Below are positions 8,642-17,000 of a stretch of DNA of 64,000 nucleotides, one piece after another. The stretch is from CAVUEG01 sp963740525. Its GTDB lineage: Bacteria > Actinomycetota > Actinomycetes > Propionibacteriales > Nocardioidaceae. Location: assembly GCA_963740525.1 (NCBI GenBank), contig CAVUEG010000008.1, positions 66,854 through 130,853 on the forward strand, given 5' to 3'. How positions within the stretch are numbered: position 1 is the stretch's first letter; every line of letters starts with the position of its first letter. A program made the translations under genes and the position numbers. The notes under the pieces are model-generated. The model saw only the letters and a list, made by a program, of their open reading frames with translations, had not been told where the DNA came from and did no database searches.

Positions 8642-9620
8642 GCTTCACCAAGACGTCCCACCTGCCCGTCTCACCCGACGAGGCGTTCGCCCTGCATCAC
8701 CGAGCCCGAGCGGCTTCGTCGCTGGAAGACAGTCTCGGCGTACGTCGACCTGCGCGCCGGCGGCGACTACCGCTTCACGATCACGCCCGGCCACGTGGCA
8801 GCCGGCACCTACAAGGAGGTCGAGCCCGGGCAAACGGATCGTCTTCGGCTGGGGCTGGGAGGGCAACCCGGACCTCGGGCCGGACGCCTCGACGGTCACG
8901 GTGACGGTGGAGCCCGCCGAGGGCGGTTCGCTCGTGACCCTGGTCCACGAGGGACTGACCGAGGAGCAGGAGACCATGCATGCCGAGGGGTGGAACCACT
9001 ACTTCGAGCGCCTGGAGAAGCTGGCCGCGACAGGGACGGCGGGCCAGGACGAGTGGGCGTGGGCGCCTGAGAACCTCGACCCGCTGGTCGCCGCGGAGGC
9101 TGCCCTGGCGGTCATCCAGCCGATGCTGCGCAACCTCACCCCGGCGGACCAGCCCAAGCCGACGCCGTGCACCGACTTCAGCTGCCACGACGCTGGCGGA
9201 GCACCTGATCGACTCGCTGGTCACACTCGGGGCGATGGCGGGCGGCAGCGTGATCAACCCCGAGGAAGGGTCACTCGAGAACCGGGTCTCGGTGATGACC
9301 GCCCAGGCGGTTCAGGGATGGCGCGCTCGGTCGACAGGGGGAACATCGCGGGACCCGGCGGCAACGAGATGCCGGCAGCGTTCGCGGCCAGCATCCTTCC
9401 CGTCGAGCTGCTCTTGCACGGCTGGGACCTGGCTCAGGGCAGCGGTCAGGACCTGCACGTCTCCGACGAGGTCGTCACCTACATCCGCGAGCTGTCCGAG
9501 GGTCTGATTCCGGGCGGCCGCTCGGGAGGTTCCTTCGGTGACGAGGTCTCCCCCGCCCCTGGCGCGAACGCCCTCGACCGGCTGGCGGCGTACGCCGGAC
9601 GCAACCCGGTCGCCGCCTGA
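8638..9620 (+). pseudogene. SRPBCC (AHSA1-like) fused to a TIGR03086-type domain, four frameshifts
   Basis: Reading across shifts gives one ~325-residue protein. An N-terminal SRPBCC/AHSA1 domain (MSFTKTSHLPVSPDEAFAL, later RIVFGWGWEG and TLVHEGL) is joined to a C-terminal mycothiol-dependent-isomerase-like DinB domain (PTPCTDFSCHD, AEHLIDSLVTLG, VELLLHGWDLA). Extra bases occur near 8694, 8830 and 9195, and one base is missing near 9335, so the frame moves 1, 2, 0, 1, 0. No in-frame stops interrupt the conserved stretches. Four shifts in under 1 kb are the densest in the window; sequence error or very recent decay both fit. It is translationally coupled to arsR. Confidence 0.7.
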
Positions 9621-9641
9621 CGATCGGGCGGACCGGCAAAA

Positions 9642-9672
9642 CCAGCCCCACCAGTCCCCCCACCAGTCCCCC
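9642..9672 (+). repeat. short C-rich direct repeat
   Basis: Two adjacent copies of ccccaccagtcc, in the 105-bp gap before the YCII gene. This is a slippage-type repeat with no evident function. Confidence 0.4.
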
Positions 9673-9725
9673 CGCCACGGCAACCGGCCGGGCGGACGAG
9701 TCGAACCACACCGAGGAGAACCATC

Positions 9726-10061
9726 ATGACGAAGTACGTGTTCATCTACCACGCGCCGACGACGCCCGCCGACGCCACGCCTCCGAGCCCGGAGCAGATG
9801 GAGTCCGTGATGGGCGCCTGGAACGACTGGGCGGGCAGGGTCGGCGACGGCCTGCTCGACTTCGGCACCCCGCTCGCCGGCGGAGTCCGAGTCAGCAACG
9901 ACGGCAACTCGCCCAGCACCCGCGAGGTTGCCGGCTACTCGATCCTCGAGGCCCCCGACCTCGACGCCGCGCTGGAGCTCGCCAAGAACCACCCGCACCT
10001 GATGATGCCCGGTGGCTGCGAGATCGAGGTCCACGAGGCGCAGGCCGTCCCCGGCATGTGA
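9726..10061 (+). CDS. YCII-related protein
   Basis: Protein of 111 residues with the YCII/DGPF fold: MTKYVFIYHAP at the start, MGAWNDWAGRVGDGLLDFGTPLAGG in the middle and the SILEAPDLDAALELAKNHPHL helix near the end. YCII proteins are small ferredoxin-like proteins, sometimes linked to ECF sigma factors, with no general reaction known. The ATG follows gaggaga. It lies downstream of the SRPBCC fusion in the same direction and ends before a strong hairpin at 10075-10119, so it probably closes the arsR transcript. Confidence 0.8.
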   Translation: MTKYVFIYHAPTTPADATPPSPEQMESVMGAWNDWAGRVGDGLLDFGTPLAGGVRVSNDGNSPSTREVAGYSILEAPDLDAALELAKNHPHLMMPGGCEIEVHEAQAVPGM

Positions 10062-10074
10062 CCTCTGGCTCCAC

Positions 10075-10119
10075 CGGCTCGATGCTCGCGAGGCTCAGGT
10101 CTTCGCGAGCATCGAGCCG
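10075..10119 (+). terminator. 17-bp perfect hairpin after the YCII gene
   Basis: Inverted repeat with arms 10075-10091 and 10103-10119 (17 of 17 paired) around an 11-nt loop, 13 bases after the YCII stop codon. There is no U tract, as is common for high-GC actinobacterial terminators. It probably ends the arsR-SRPBCC-YCII transcript before the VOC gene. Confidence 0.65.
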
Positions 10120-10188
10120 CTTCCGCGAGTGAGGGTTGCGGTCGTCTGGCATGATCGCGCGGACCGGAACCGACCAAGGGGCACCGCG

Positions 10189-10581
10189 ATGCAGATGAGA
10201 CTGGAGTTGGTCCCGATCCCGGTGTCCGACGTGGACCGTGCCATCGCCTTCTACGCCGACAGGCTCGGCTTCGAGAAGGACTTCGATGTACGACCCAGCG
10301 AGGGTGTGCGCGTCGTCCAGCTGACGCCGGAGGGTTCGGGTTGCTCGGTCGGCTTCGGGACCGGGCTGGAGGTGTACGCCGGAGAACCCGGCAGCGTCAG
10401 GGGCCTGCACCTGGTGGTCGAGGACATCACCGAGGCACGTGCCGAACTGGTTCGTCGCGGCGTCGAGGTCGGCGAGATCCAGGACTTCGGCGGTGGCGTC
10501 AGAGGGGCAGACTTCTCCGACCCGGACGGCAACACGTTCGAGCTGCAGGAGATGGCGTGGCGCAAGGGCGAGACGTTCTAG
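10189..10581 (+). CDS. VOC-family (glyoxalase/bleomycin-resistance-like) protein
   Basis: Single-domain VOC protein, 130 residues from ATG 10189. Features: MQMRLELVPIPVSDVDRAIAFYADRLGF at the start and the closing DFSDPDGNTFELQEMAW with a Glu in the usual metal-ligand position. VOC proteins include glyoxalases, extradiol dioxygenases and drug-binding proteins; the substrate is not evident. A longer reading frame upstream exists, but the ATG begins the first beta strand of the fold and there is a hairpin further upstream. It ends 46 bp before the convergent mrp gene. Confidence 0.8.
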   Translation: MQMRLELVPIPVSDVDRAIAFYADRLGFEKDFDVRPSEGVRVVQLTPEGSGCSVGFGTGLEVYAGEPGSVRGLHLVVEDITEARAELVRRGVEVGEIQDFGGGVRGADFSDPDGNTFELQEMAWRKGETF

Positions 10582-10627
10582 GCGTCTGCTGTCACCCCTC
10601 CACCTCGCCCCCCGGAGGGACACCCGC

Positions 10628-11761
10628 TCAGAGCACGGAAAGCGAGAGCGACCGACCGACGAGGCTGCGCCGGACCACTGGCAGGTCTGCCGCGACCCGG
10701 CGCAGCTCGACCACGGACGGTGCGTCGGGGCACGCCAGCATCGCGGGTGTCCCCTCGTCTCCGGCCAGTCTCAGCGGCAGGTCGAGCGGCACCTGACCGA
10801 GCAGCGGCGCATCGATCGCCTCGGCCAATGCGGCACCTCCGCCCTCACCGAAGAGCGGCGTCTGGGCGTGGCACGAGGAACAGACCATCGCCGACATGTT
10901 CTCGACGACGCCGGCCACCGGCATCCGGGCATCGCGCGCCATCCGTCCGACACGGACCGCCACCGTCTGCGCCGCCACCTGTGGCGTCGTCACGGCGAGC
11001 AGCTGGGCGTCGGGGAGCAGCTCGAGCAGCGTCAGGGTGACGTCGCCCGTGCCCGGCGGCAGGTCGATCAGCAAGGTGTCGAGGTCGCCCCAGTACACGT
11101 CGCCGAGGAACTGCTCGATCGCCTTGTGCAGCATCGGCCCACGCCAGACGACCGGGTCGTCGCCCTGGACCAGGAAGCCGACTGACATCAGGGAGACCCC
11201 GTGCGCCTGCAGCGGGAGCATCAGCCCCTTGAGCGCCACGGGTGGGTGACGGACACCGAAGAGCTGCGGGATCGACCACCCCCAGACATCGGCGTCGAGG
11301 ACGCCGACGCGCTTGCCCTGCTGGGCCAGGGCGACCGCGAGGTTCGCCGTGACGGTCGACTTCCCGACGCCGCCCTTGCCACTGGCCACCGCGTACACGG
11401 CCGTGGACGAGTCCTGACCGAAGGGGTGCCCGGACTCCCGGCCGCCACGGAGCCGCGTCGCGAGCCGGATCCGCTCGCTGTCGCTCATCTCGGCGAACGA
11501 CACGTCGGCTCCGGTCACGCCGGTCACGGTCTCGGCCGACGCCCCCACCTCGGCCAGAAGCTGGTCGCGCATCGGGCACGAGCGGGTGGTGAGGCGGACG
11601 GTCACCAGGGCACACCCGTGCCGGTCGACGCGTACGTCGCCGAGCATGCCGGCGTCCTCGAGAGTCAGGTGCAGCTCCGGGTCGAGCACCGCGCCGACGG
11701 CCCTCCGGACAGCGTCGACGTCGACCTCGGTGGCACGTCCGTGTCGCGACAGGAGGCTCAC
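10628..11761 (-). CDS. mrp: Mrp/ApbC-family Fe-S cluster carrier ATPase
   Basis: P-loop ATPase of the Mrp/NBP35 family, 377 residues. An N-terminal MIP18/DUF59-like domain (VRRAVGAVLDPELHLTLEDAGM) is followed by the deviant Walker A ASGKGGVGKSTVTANLA, then DADVWG and LIDLPPGTGD, and a C-terminal CSSC (VENMSAMVCSSCH) that binds a bridging [4Fe-4S] cluster. The start is GTG 11761, whose GTGA overlaps the stop of the molybdoenzyme gene; this gives a normal family length, whereas an earlier ATG adds an unrelated tail. Coupled translation with a molybdo/Fe-S enzyme suggests it supplies clusters to that enzyme. That role is inference; many actinobacteria keep mrp elsewhere. Confidence 0.88.
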   Translation of the reverse strand: MSLLSRHGRATEVDVDAVRRAVGAVLDPELHLTLEDAGMLGDVRVDRHGCALVTVRLTTRSCPMRDQLLAEVGASAETVTGVTGADVSFAEMSDSERIRLATRLRGGRESGHPFGQDSSTAVYAVASGKGGVGKSTVTANLAVALAQQGKRVGVLDADVWGWSIPQLFGVRHPPVALKGLMLPLQAHGVSLMSVGFLVQGDDPVVWRGPMLHKAIEQFLGDVYWGDLDTLLIDLPPGTGDVTLTLLELLPDAQLLAVTTPQVAAQTVAVRVGRMARDARMPVAGVVENMSAMVCSSCHAQTPLFGEGGGAALAEAIDAPLLGQVPLDLPLRLAGDEGTPAMLACPDAPSVVELRRVAADLPVVRRSLVGRSLSLSVL

Positions 11762-14631
11762 GAGTTCTCCGTCCGGGGTGCGCGGAATGCCTTGCGGCGC
11801 GGTTTGACCGGACGCATCATGAACTCCGGCCGTCGAAGACCGGAGCTGCTGGGCCCGGGCCTCGTCGTGGCCATCCACTGACGGTAGACCTCACGGGACA
11901 GCTTCGTGTCGACCGTGACGTCGCCGTACTGGTCGTCGGGCCGGGCCTTCTCGATGCGCACCTTCTGGTGCCAGCAGTGCATCCCCGAGAGCGGGTCCGG
12001 GTGCACGGCGAACGTCAGGTTCTGGTGCACGCCGGGGTCGTCCCAGTGGATCCGCTCGCTGTCGGGGTCCTCGCTCTTGAAGGGCTTGATCCCCTCCTTG
12101 TACCGCAGCTTCCAGATGCCGTTGGTGTCGTGGGACAGATCGACCAGACCCATCGCCCACCGCGAACCGGCGTGTTCGGAGGTGCGCCACCGGCCCATGT
12201 GGTGGGACAACCCGATCACACCGTCGCGGATCGCCTCCGTGGCCCAGACTCGCGCCACGAAGTAGCCGATCTCGGTGTTGACCCGCACCAGGTCGCCGGT
12301 GACCAGCCCCAGTCGCTCCGCATCGACGGAGTTCATCCAGAGCGGGTGGGTGTTGCTGAGCTCGTTGAGGTACTTCGCGTTGCCGGTCCGGGTGTGGATC
12401 AGGGTGGGCAGCCGGAAGGTCGGCATCAGCACCATCTCGTTGGCGGCCAGGTTGATGGACCGATGGCTGACGTGCGACTCGATGTAGCCGGGGGTGGCGT
12501 ACTCCTCCCACCCGAAGTCGACCATCGTGTCGCTGAAGAGCTCGAGCTTGCGCGAGGGGGTCAACCACCCCGCCGTACGACTTCCGTCGGCGTGCTCCAG
12601 ACCCACAGAGCCCGCTTCTCCCACCAACGGCGGCGTCGACTCATCGGTGGTCGGCTTGCGCAGCACCCCGTTGGCATCGGCCGTGGCACCCTCGACCTCG
12701 GCATCGGTCAGCGCTCGCTCGTCGAGCCGGTAGGCATCCTTGGTCACCTCGAACACGCCGTACTTGCGCATGTACTCCAGCGGGGACAGGTCCTGCGCGG
12801 CAGCCGCGTCGGGCAGGCCTGGAACGCTGTTCTCGAAGACCCACTGGTAGTACTCGTCGACCGTCACCTTCACGCCCGGGCGGTAGGGAGACTCGAAGTA
12901 CTTCCGGATGCCCAGGGAGCCGTCCGGGTCGATCCGCCACGACAGCTCGAACCAGAACTCGTTCTCCTCCCAGACCTCCCCCGGGTTGGACTCGCGGGAG
13001 TCGGAGACGGTGTGGCCCATCTTCTCCATGGCGACCCGCGTCACGGGCTGGCGGAAGCCGAGCCACTTGCCGGCGTACTGCTCATAGGACTGGGTGTCGT
13101 GTCGCTCGGTGCTGTGCCCCATCGGCAGCACGTAGTCGGCGAAGGTGGCCGTCTCCGACCAGGTCGGCGTCAGCGCGACGTGGCACTCGACGAGGGCCTC
13201 GTCGGTCAACGCCTCCAGCCAGCTGAAGCCGTCCGGGTTCGTCCACACCGGGTTGTAGACCCGCGAGAAGTACATCGCGAGCTTGCCGCGGCCGTCCTGG
13301 AGCAGGTGCGGCAGCAGGATCGACATCTCGTTGGTCGACATCGGGAACTCCGCCGGCCAGAGCAGCTCGTTCCACTGGTCGTGCCCCTCGGGCACGTTGG
13401 GACCGTGCGCGATGATCTTGTCCCAGCCGTTCGGGCTGGTGCCGCCCTTCGTGCCGACGCTGCCGGTGAGGACGTTGAGGAAGAAGAGCGCGCGGGCGAC
13501 CTGCCAGCCGCCGAGGTTCCCTGCGGTCGCGGCCCGCCACACGTGTGCGGAGAGTGCCGACCCGGCGGTCGCGACGATCTCGGCCAGCTCGGCGATCTGC
13601 TCCTCCGGGATCCGGGCCTCCTCGGCGGCGTAGGCGAAGGTGTACTCCGCGTAGTCCTCGGTCAGGGCCTTCATGAACCCGTCGAAGTCGTCGCGCGCGA
13701 GCTCGGGGTGGCGGTGCTCGAGGTACGTCGACCAGTTGACCCAGCGCTCGATGAACGCACGGTCAACCTGGTCGGTGCGCAACAGGTGGGAGGCGACCGC
13801 GAGCAGGATCGCCGCCTCGCTTCCCGGCCACGGCGCCAGCCAGAGGTTGGCGTGCGAGGCGGTGTTGGACAGCCGCGGGTCCAGGACTACGAGCTTCGCT
13901 CCCCCGGACACCTTGCCCTCCATGATCCGCTGCGCGTGGGGGTTGAAGTAGTGGCCGGCCTCGAGGTGGCTCGAGATCAGCAGGATCACCTTGGCGTTGG
14001 CGTAGTCGGGCGACGGCCTGTCGTAACCACCCCAGAGCGAGTAGCCCAGCCGGGCGCCCGCGGAGCAGATGTTGGTGTGCGAGTTGTGCCCGTCCACGCC
14101 CCAGGCGAGGAGGAACCTCTCGGCGAAGCCGTCCTCGCCCGGACGGCCGACGTGGTAGAGCACCTCGTCGCGACGGTCCTCCACGATCGCGGCCCGGATC
14201 CGCCCGGCGATGTCGTCGAGCGCCTCGTCCCAGCCGACCCGCTGCCACTCACCGCTGCCGCGCTTCCCGGCCCGCTTCAGCGGGTAGAGGATGCGCTCCG
14301 GGTCCTGGATCTGGTTGATCGTGGCCGGGCCCTTGGCGCAGTTGCGACCGCGGGAACCGGGGTGGGCGGGGTTGCCCTCCAGCTTCTTGATCGACATGTC
14401 GGACTTGTCGACGTACGCGAGGAGGCCGCAGGCGGACTCGCAGTTGAAGCAGGTGGTCGGCACCAGCATGTACTCGTGGGGAACCTTGCGCGGGTGTGCC
14501 TTGGCGTCGTACTCGACGTGGTGGTCCCAGTCCGCCACCGGTGGGAAGTTGCGCAGCCGCTCGTGGCTTCGCTCACCGGGCAGGATCATGTCTTCTCCGT
14601 TCGCGGGTGGTCGATCGGTGACGTCGGTCAT
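11758..14631 (-). CDS. molybdopterin oxidoreductase (SoeA-like candidate sulfite dehydrogenase catalytic subunit)
   Basis: DMSO-reductase-family protein, 957 residues. The N-terminal [4Fe-4S] motif is C61-x2-C64-x3-C68-x29-C98. The domains that bind the bis-MGD cofactor follow (WDEALDDIAGRI, a THLGYSLWGG-like segment with Cys189 as possible Mo ligand, later SNTHPLWMNSVDAERLGLVTGD). There is no Tat signal, so the enzyme should stay in the cytoplasm, as SoeA does, unlike periplasmic PsrA or PhsA. ATG 14631 overlaps the stop of the FeS/NrfD gene (ATGA), and the gene overlaps mrp. The TusA, DsrE and persulfide dioxygenase neighbours favour sulfite oxidation. Polysulfide, thiosulfate or other oxyanion chemistry cannot be excluded. 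Confidence 0.8.
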   Translation of the reverse strand: MTDVTDRPPANGEDMILPGERSHERLRNFPPVADWDHHVEYDAKAHPRKVPHEYMLVPTTCFNCESACGLLAYVDKSDMSIKKLEGNPAHPGSRGRNCAKGPATINQIQDPERILYPLKRAGKRGSGEWQRVGWDEALDDIAGRIRAAIVEDRRDEVLYHVGRPGEDGFAERFLLAWGVDGHNSHTNICSAGARLGYSLWGGYDRPSPDYANAKVILLISSHLEAGHYFNPHAQRIMEGKVSGGAKLVVLDPRLSNTASHANLWLAPWPGSEAAILLAVASHLLRTDQVDRAFIERWVNWSTYLEHRHPELARDDFDGFMKALTEDYAEYTFAYAAEEARIPEEQIAELAEIVATAGSALSAHVWRAATAGNLGGWQVARALFFLNVLTGSVGTKGGTSPNGWDKIIAHGPNVPEGHDQWNELLWPAEFPMSTNEMSILLPHLLQDGRGKLAMYFSRVYNPVWTNPDGFSWLEALTDEALVECHVALTPTWSETATFADYVLPMGHSTERHDTQSYEQYAGKWLGFRQPVTRVAMEKMGHTVSDSRESNPGEVWEENEFWFELSWRIDPDGSLGIRKYFESPYRPGVKVTVDEYYQWVFENSVPGLPDAAAAQDLSPLEYMRKYGVFEVTKDAYRLDERALTDAEVEGATADANGVLRKPTTDESTPPLVGEAGSVGLEHADGSRTAGWLTPSRKLELFSDTMVDFGWEEYATPGYIESHVSHRSINLAANEMVLMPTFRLPTLIHTRTGNAKYLNELSNTHPLWMNSVDAERLGLVTGDLVRVNTEIGYFVARVWATEAIRDGVIGLSHHMGRWRTSEHAGSRWAMGLVDLSHDTNGIWKLRYKEGIKPFKSEDPDSERIHWDDPGVHQNLTFAVHPDPLSGMHCWHQKVRIEKARPDDQYGDVTVDTKLSREVYRQWMATTRPGPSSSGLRRPEFMMRPVKPRRKAFRAPRTENS

Positions 14632-16154
14632 GAGAGGGGAACGTCCTGGCCCGCGCGGACGAAGACGCTTTCGTACGCGAGCAGTGCCGGCTGGACGAGC
14701 AGTCCGGCCAGGGCGAGCCAGACGCTCGGCGTCGGCAGGAGGGAGGCCCAGACGAGCGCACCCACCACCGCGGCCACCACGCAGGGCGCCACTCCACCGA
14801 ACCAGAAGGTCTGGGAGTAGCGACCGCTGAGGATGATGTGAGCGGCCAGGGCAGCCCCGCGAGTCGAGTGCTTGCCGGAGTACTCGACTGCGAGCAGCAG
14901 AAGGTGTCCGAGGGTGGACAGGACGAACGACGCCGCGAGCAGTCTCCAGGCGCTGTCGGACAGCCCGACGAGGAGGCCGGCCACGGCCAGCGCGCCGCTG
15001 CCCACCATCACCGCCTGGACTCCGAGATGCAGGAAGAGCCACTTCGACTGCCACAGGTCCCGGCCCTCGGCCTGGCCGAAGAGGAAGGCGGTGTAGCCGG
15101 CCATCATCGCGCCGGCGGGGATCGCCAGCCAGGCGAGCGTCGTCATCAACCAACCGAGGTCGAGCCACGCCGCCAGCAGCCACAGCACGGCCCCGCCGGA
15201 GAAGGCCGTGAGCACGTAGGCGCCGAGCACCAGCCACGAGGTCCAGTTGGACTTGAGGAAGATGTAGAGGAAGCGCTCAGGGCGCTTGAGGTCCCACACC
15301 AGGAGGGCGCCTGTCGTCGCGGCCCCGAAGAGTCCCAGCGCGGGAGCGACGAAGTCACCCACCCCGCCGAGCCCGATGCCGAGGATGTGCGCCAGTCCCG
15401 CGAGCGCGAGCGCCCCGGCACCCAGTCCCTTCGTCCAGAGGTAGGTGGTCACCTTCCAGCCCCAGGGCCGAGGGTGGGCCGTGTCGAGAGTCGTGCGCGC
15501 GTTGGTGGCCGGGTCGACCGCGATGTCGCCGGCGGTCTCCAGGGTGTGTGCGTCCGGCTTGGCCCAGAGGTAGGTGTCCTGGACGGGAGCGGCCAGAGGG
15601 TCGAGCACTGCTCGGTCCGCCCCCAGGTAGAAGACGTTGGGACCGGTGTTCTGCTCGGGACTGCGCACAGCAGTCTCGTTCGAGGCGACCAGCTTCGCGA
15701 TGCCGCTGTCCGGGTCGTCGAGGTCGCCGACCCAGATGGAGTGGGTGGGGCAGACCACGACGCAGGCCGGCTCGAGATCCTCGTCGACCCGGTGCGCACA
15801 CATGTTGCACTTGGCGGCGGTGTGCGTGTCCTCGTCGATGTAGATGGCGTCGTACGGACAGGCCTGCATGCAGCTCTTGCAGCCGATGCAACGCTCGTTG
15901 TCGAAGTCGACGATCCCGTCGTCACGCTTGTACAGCGCCGTGGTGGGACAGATCTTGATGCAGGGCGCGTCCGTGCAGTGGTTGCAGCGCATCACCCCGA
16001 AGGAGCGGGTGGTGTCCGGGAACGACCCCGAGTCGACGTACTTCACCCAGGTGCGGAACTGTCCGATCGGGATGTCGTGCTCCGTCTTGCAGGCCACCGT
16101 GCAGGCGTGGCATCCGATACAGGTGCGCTGGTCGATCGCGAAGCCGTACTGCAC
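14628..16154 (-). CDS. fused ferredoxin-NrfD subunit (SoeB-SoeC-like)
   Basis: One 508-residue chain combining the electron-transfer and membrane subunits that are usually separate. Residues 1-145 carry four [4Fe-4S] motifs: C12/15/18/22, C57/60/65/69, C89/92/95/99 and C116/119/131/135. From about 225 to the end are roughly eight hydrophobic helices of the NrfD/PsrC type, expected to bind quinone. It should pass electrons between the molybdoenzyme and the quinone pool. GTG 16154 (VQYGFAIDQRTC) is chosen because the chain starts directly at the ferredoxin fold and gtgagg precedes it; longer readings add unrelated sequence. It sits 7 bp after tusA. Confidence 0.85.
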   Translation of the reverse strand: MQYGFAIDQRTCIGCHACTVACKTEHDIPIGQFRTWVKYVDSGSFPDTTRSFGVMRCNHCTDAPCIKICPTTALYKRDDGIVDFDNERCIGCKSCMQACPYDAIYIDEDTHTAAKCNMCAHRVDEDLEPACVVVCPTHSIWVGDLDDPDSGIAKLVASNETAVRSPEQNTGPNVFYLGADRAVLDPLAAPVQDTYLWAKPDAHTLETAGDIAVDPATNARTTLDTAHPRPWGWKVTTYLWTKGLGAGALALAGLAHILGIGLGGVGDFVAPALGLFGAATTGALLVWDLKRPERFLYIFLKSNWTSWLVLGAYVLTAFSGGAVLWLLAAWLDLGWLMTTLAWLAIPAGAMMAGYTAFLFGQAEGRDLWQSKWLFLHLGVQAVMVGSGALAVAGLLVGLSDSAWRLLAASFVLSTLGHLLLLAVEYSGKHSTRGAALAAHIILSGRYSQTFWFGGVAPCVVAAVVGALVWASLLPTPSVWLALAGLLVQPALLAYESVFVRAGQDVPLS

Positions 16155-16161
16155 GTGGCCC

Positions 16162-16395
16162 TCACTTCTTTCGGATGACGTAGCGGAAGAAGCCGTCCTC
16201 ACTGCTGGTCTCCAGCAGCTCGTTGCCGGTGTCCTTGGCCCACGCGGGGATGTCGCTGCGTGAGCCACCGTCGGTGGCTTCCACCACCATCACCTGCCCG
16301 GACTCGATCTGCTTGATGCCACGCGAGGTCAACAGCACCGGCATCGGGCACTTCTGGCCCTTGGCGTCGATCATCAGGTCAACGGTGTAGTCCAT
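16162..16395 (-). CDS. tusA: TusA-family sulfur carrier
   Basis: Sulfur-transfer protein, 77 residues, with the family hallmark KCPMPVL (Cys16), the residue that carries a persulfide. The fold is a compact alpha/beta two-layer sandwich: the VDLMIDAKG strand, the first helix after CPMP, then MVVEATDGGSRSDIPAWAKDTGN. In sulfur oxidisers TusA hands sulfane sulfur between rhodanese, DsrE and downstream oxidising enzymes. Here it lies between dsrE and the FeS/NrfD gene in one leftward operon. Its role as a carrier feeding the persulfide dioxygenase or the molybdoenzyme is inferred from context. Confidence 0.9.
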   Translation of the reverse strand: MDYTVDLMIDAKGQKCPMPVLLTSRGIKQIESGQVMVVEATDGGSRSDIPAWAKDTGNELLETSSEDGFFRYVIRKK

Positions 16396-16404
16396 GGTTC
16401 TCCT

Positions 16405-16896
16405 TCAGATGAAGAGGTTGATCTGCGACTTGCTCATCTCCGAGAGCGCGCTGGCGGCACCCACTGGGTCACCGACGCCCTCGATCAGCTGGTCGCGCCG
16501 CAGCCCGAGCAGCTCCATCGTCATCTCGCAAGGCCAGAGCCTCACGTCGAGCTCGAGGCACATGTCGATGAGCTCCTTGGGGCTGGCCACCTTCTGGTCC
16601 TTGGCGAGCTTCTTCATCATCCAGGCGCCCGCTCCGCCCATGTTGAGCTTGGACAGCTTCATGTGGCTGGCGCCGGGGCGGTTCATTCCCGCCAGGGCCT
16701 TGGTCATCGCGTTGGTGCCGGTGATCCGGACGTCGTCACGGACCAGGGGGAAGAGCCCCCAGAACGTGAAGAAGATCGTGGTCTGCATGCCGTAGGCGGC
16801 ACCGGTCGACCCCAGGATCAGCGTCGGCCACATCTTGTCCAGGTCGCCGCTCCAGGCCACGATCGTCATGCGCTCGGGTGTCTCGGTGTCCGACAT
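16405..16896 (-). CDS. DsrE/DsrF-family sulfurtransferase-like protein
   Basis: DsrE-like protein of 163 residues from ATG 16896, the first gene of the leftward sulfur operon. It shows MTIVAWSGDLDKMWPTLILGSTGAAYGM, FFTFWGLFPL and a Cys in LDVRLWPCEMTMELLG, at the position of the sulfur-binding Cys of DsrE proteins. Upstream ATG/GTG codons at up to 16947 are open, but aaggggtt before 16896 and the start of the beta strand favour this start. A second DsrE paralogue at 27118-27639 has the same architecture (FFTFWGFDM, WACRMS). Probably a persulfide carrier working with TusA. Confidence 0.85.
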   Translation of the reverse strand: MSDTETPERMTIVAWSGDLDKMWPTLILGSTGAAYGMQTTIFFTFWGLFPLVRDDVRITGTNAMTKALAGMNRPGASHMKLSKLNMGGAGAWMMKKLAKDQKVASPKELIDMCLELDVRLWPCEMTMELLGLRRDQLIEGVGDPVGAASALSEMSKSQINLFI

Positions 16897-16942
16897 CAGC
16901 CGAACCCCTTCCTGGTCGGGAACGTTGCCAACTGTGACTCCG

Positions 16943-16973
16943 GACACTACATTCGTAAATACGCATATAACAA
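16943..16973. promoter_or_regulatory. divergent promoters and operator of the sulfur island
   Basis: AT-rich patch between the leftward dsrE operon and the rightward persulfide dioxygenase operon. Leftward: -35 TTGTTA (complement of 16968-16973), 18-bp spacer, -10 TAGTGT (complement of 16944-16949). Rightward: -10 TATAAC (16966-16971). Between them lies the dyad attcgtaaatacgcat (16951-16966), with 6 of 7 outer pairs matched around a 2-nt centre. One repressor bound there could switch both operons; the ArsR protein encoded at 18922 is the obvious candidate. The elements are seen directly; the regulator assignment is inference. Confidence 0.65.
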
Positions 16974-17000
16974 GCCCCCATGAGGTCTCAGGGAGAACAC

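Noticed and set aside
8645..9257. Separate minus-strand genes opposite the SRPBCC fusion
   Set aside because: They arise from the same high-GC bias, and the plus-strand frames hold clear domain motifs.
11758..14631. Formate dehydrogenase or nitrate reductase
   Set aside because: No Sec or FdhD context and no NarGHI-type partners; a fused FeS/NrfD subunit with TusA and DsrE fits a sulfur-linked enzyme better, though not proven.
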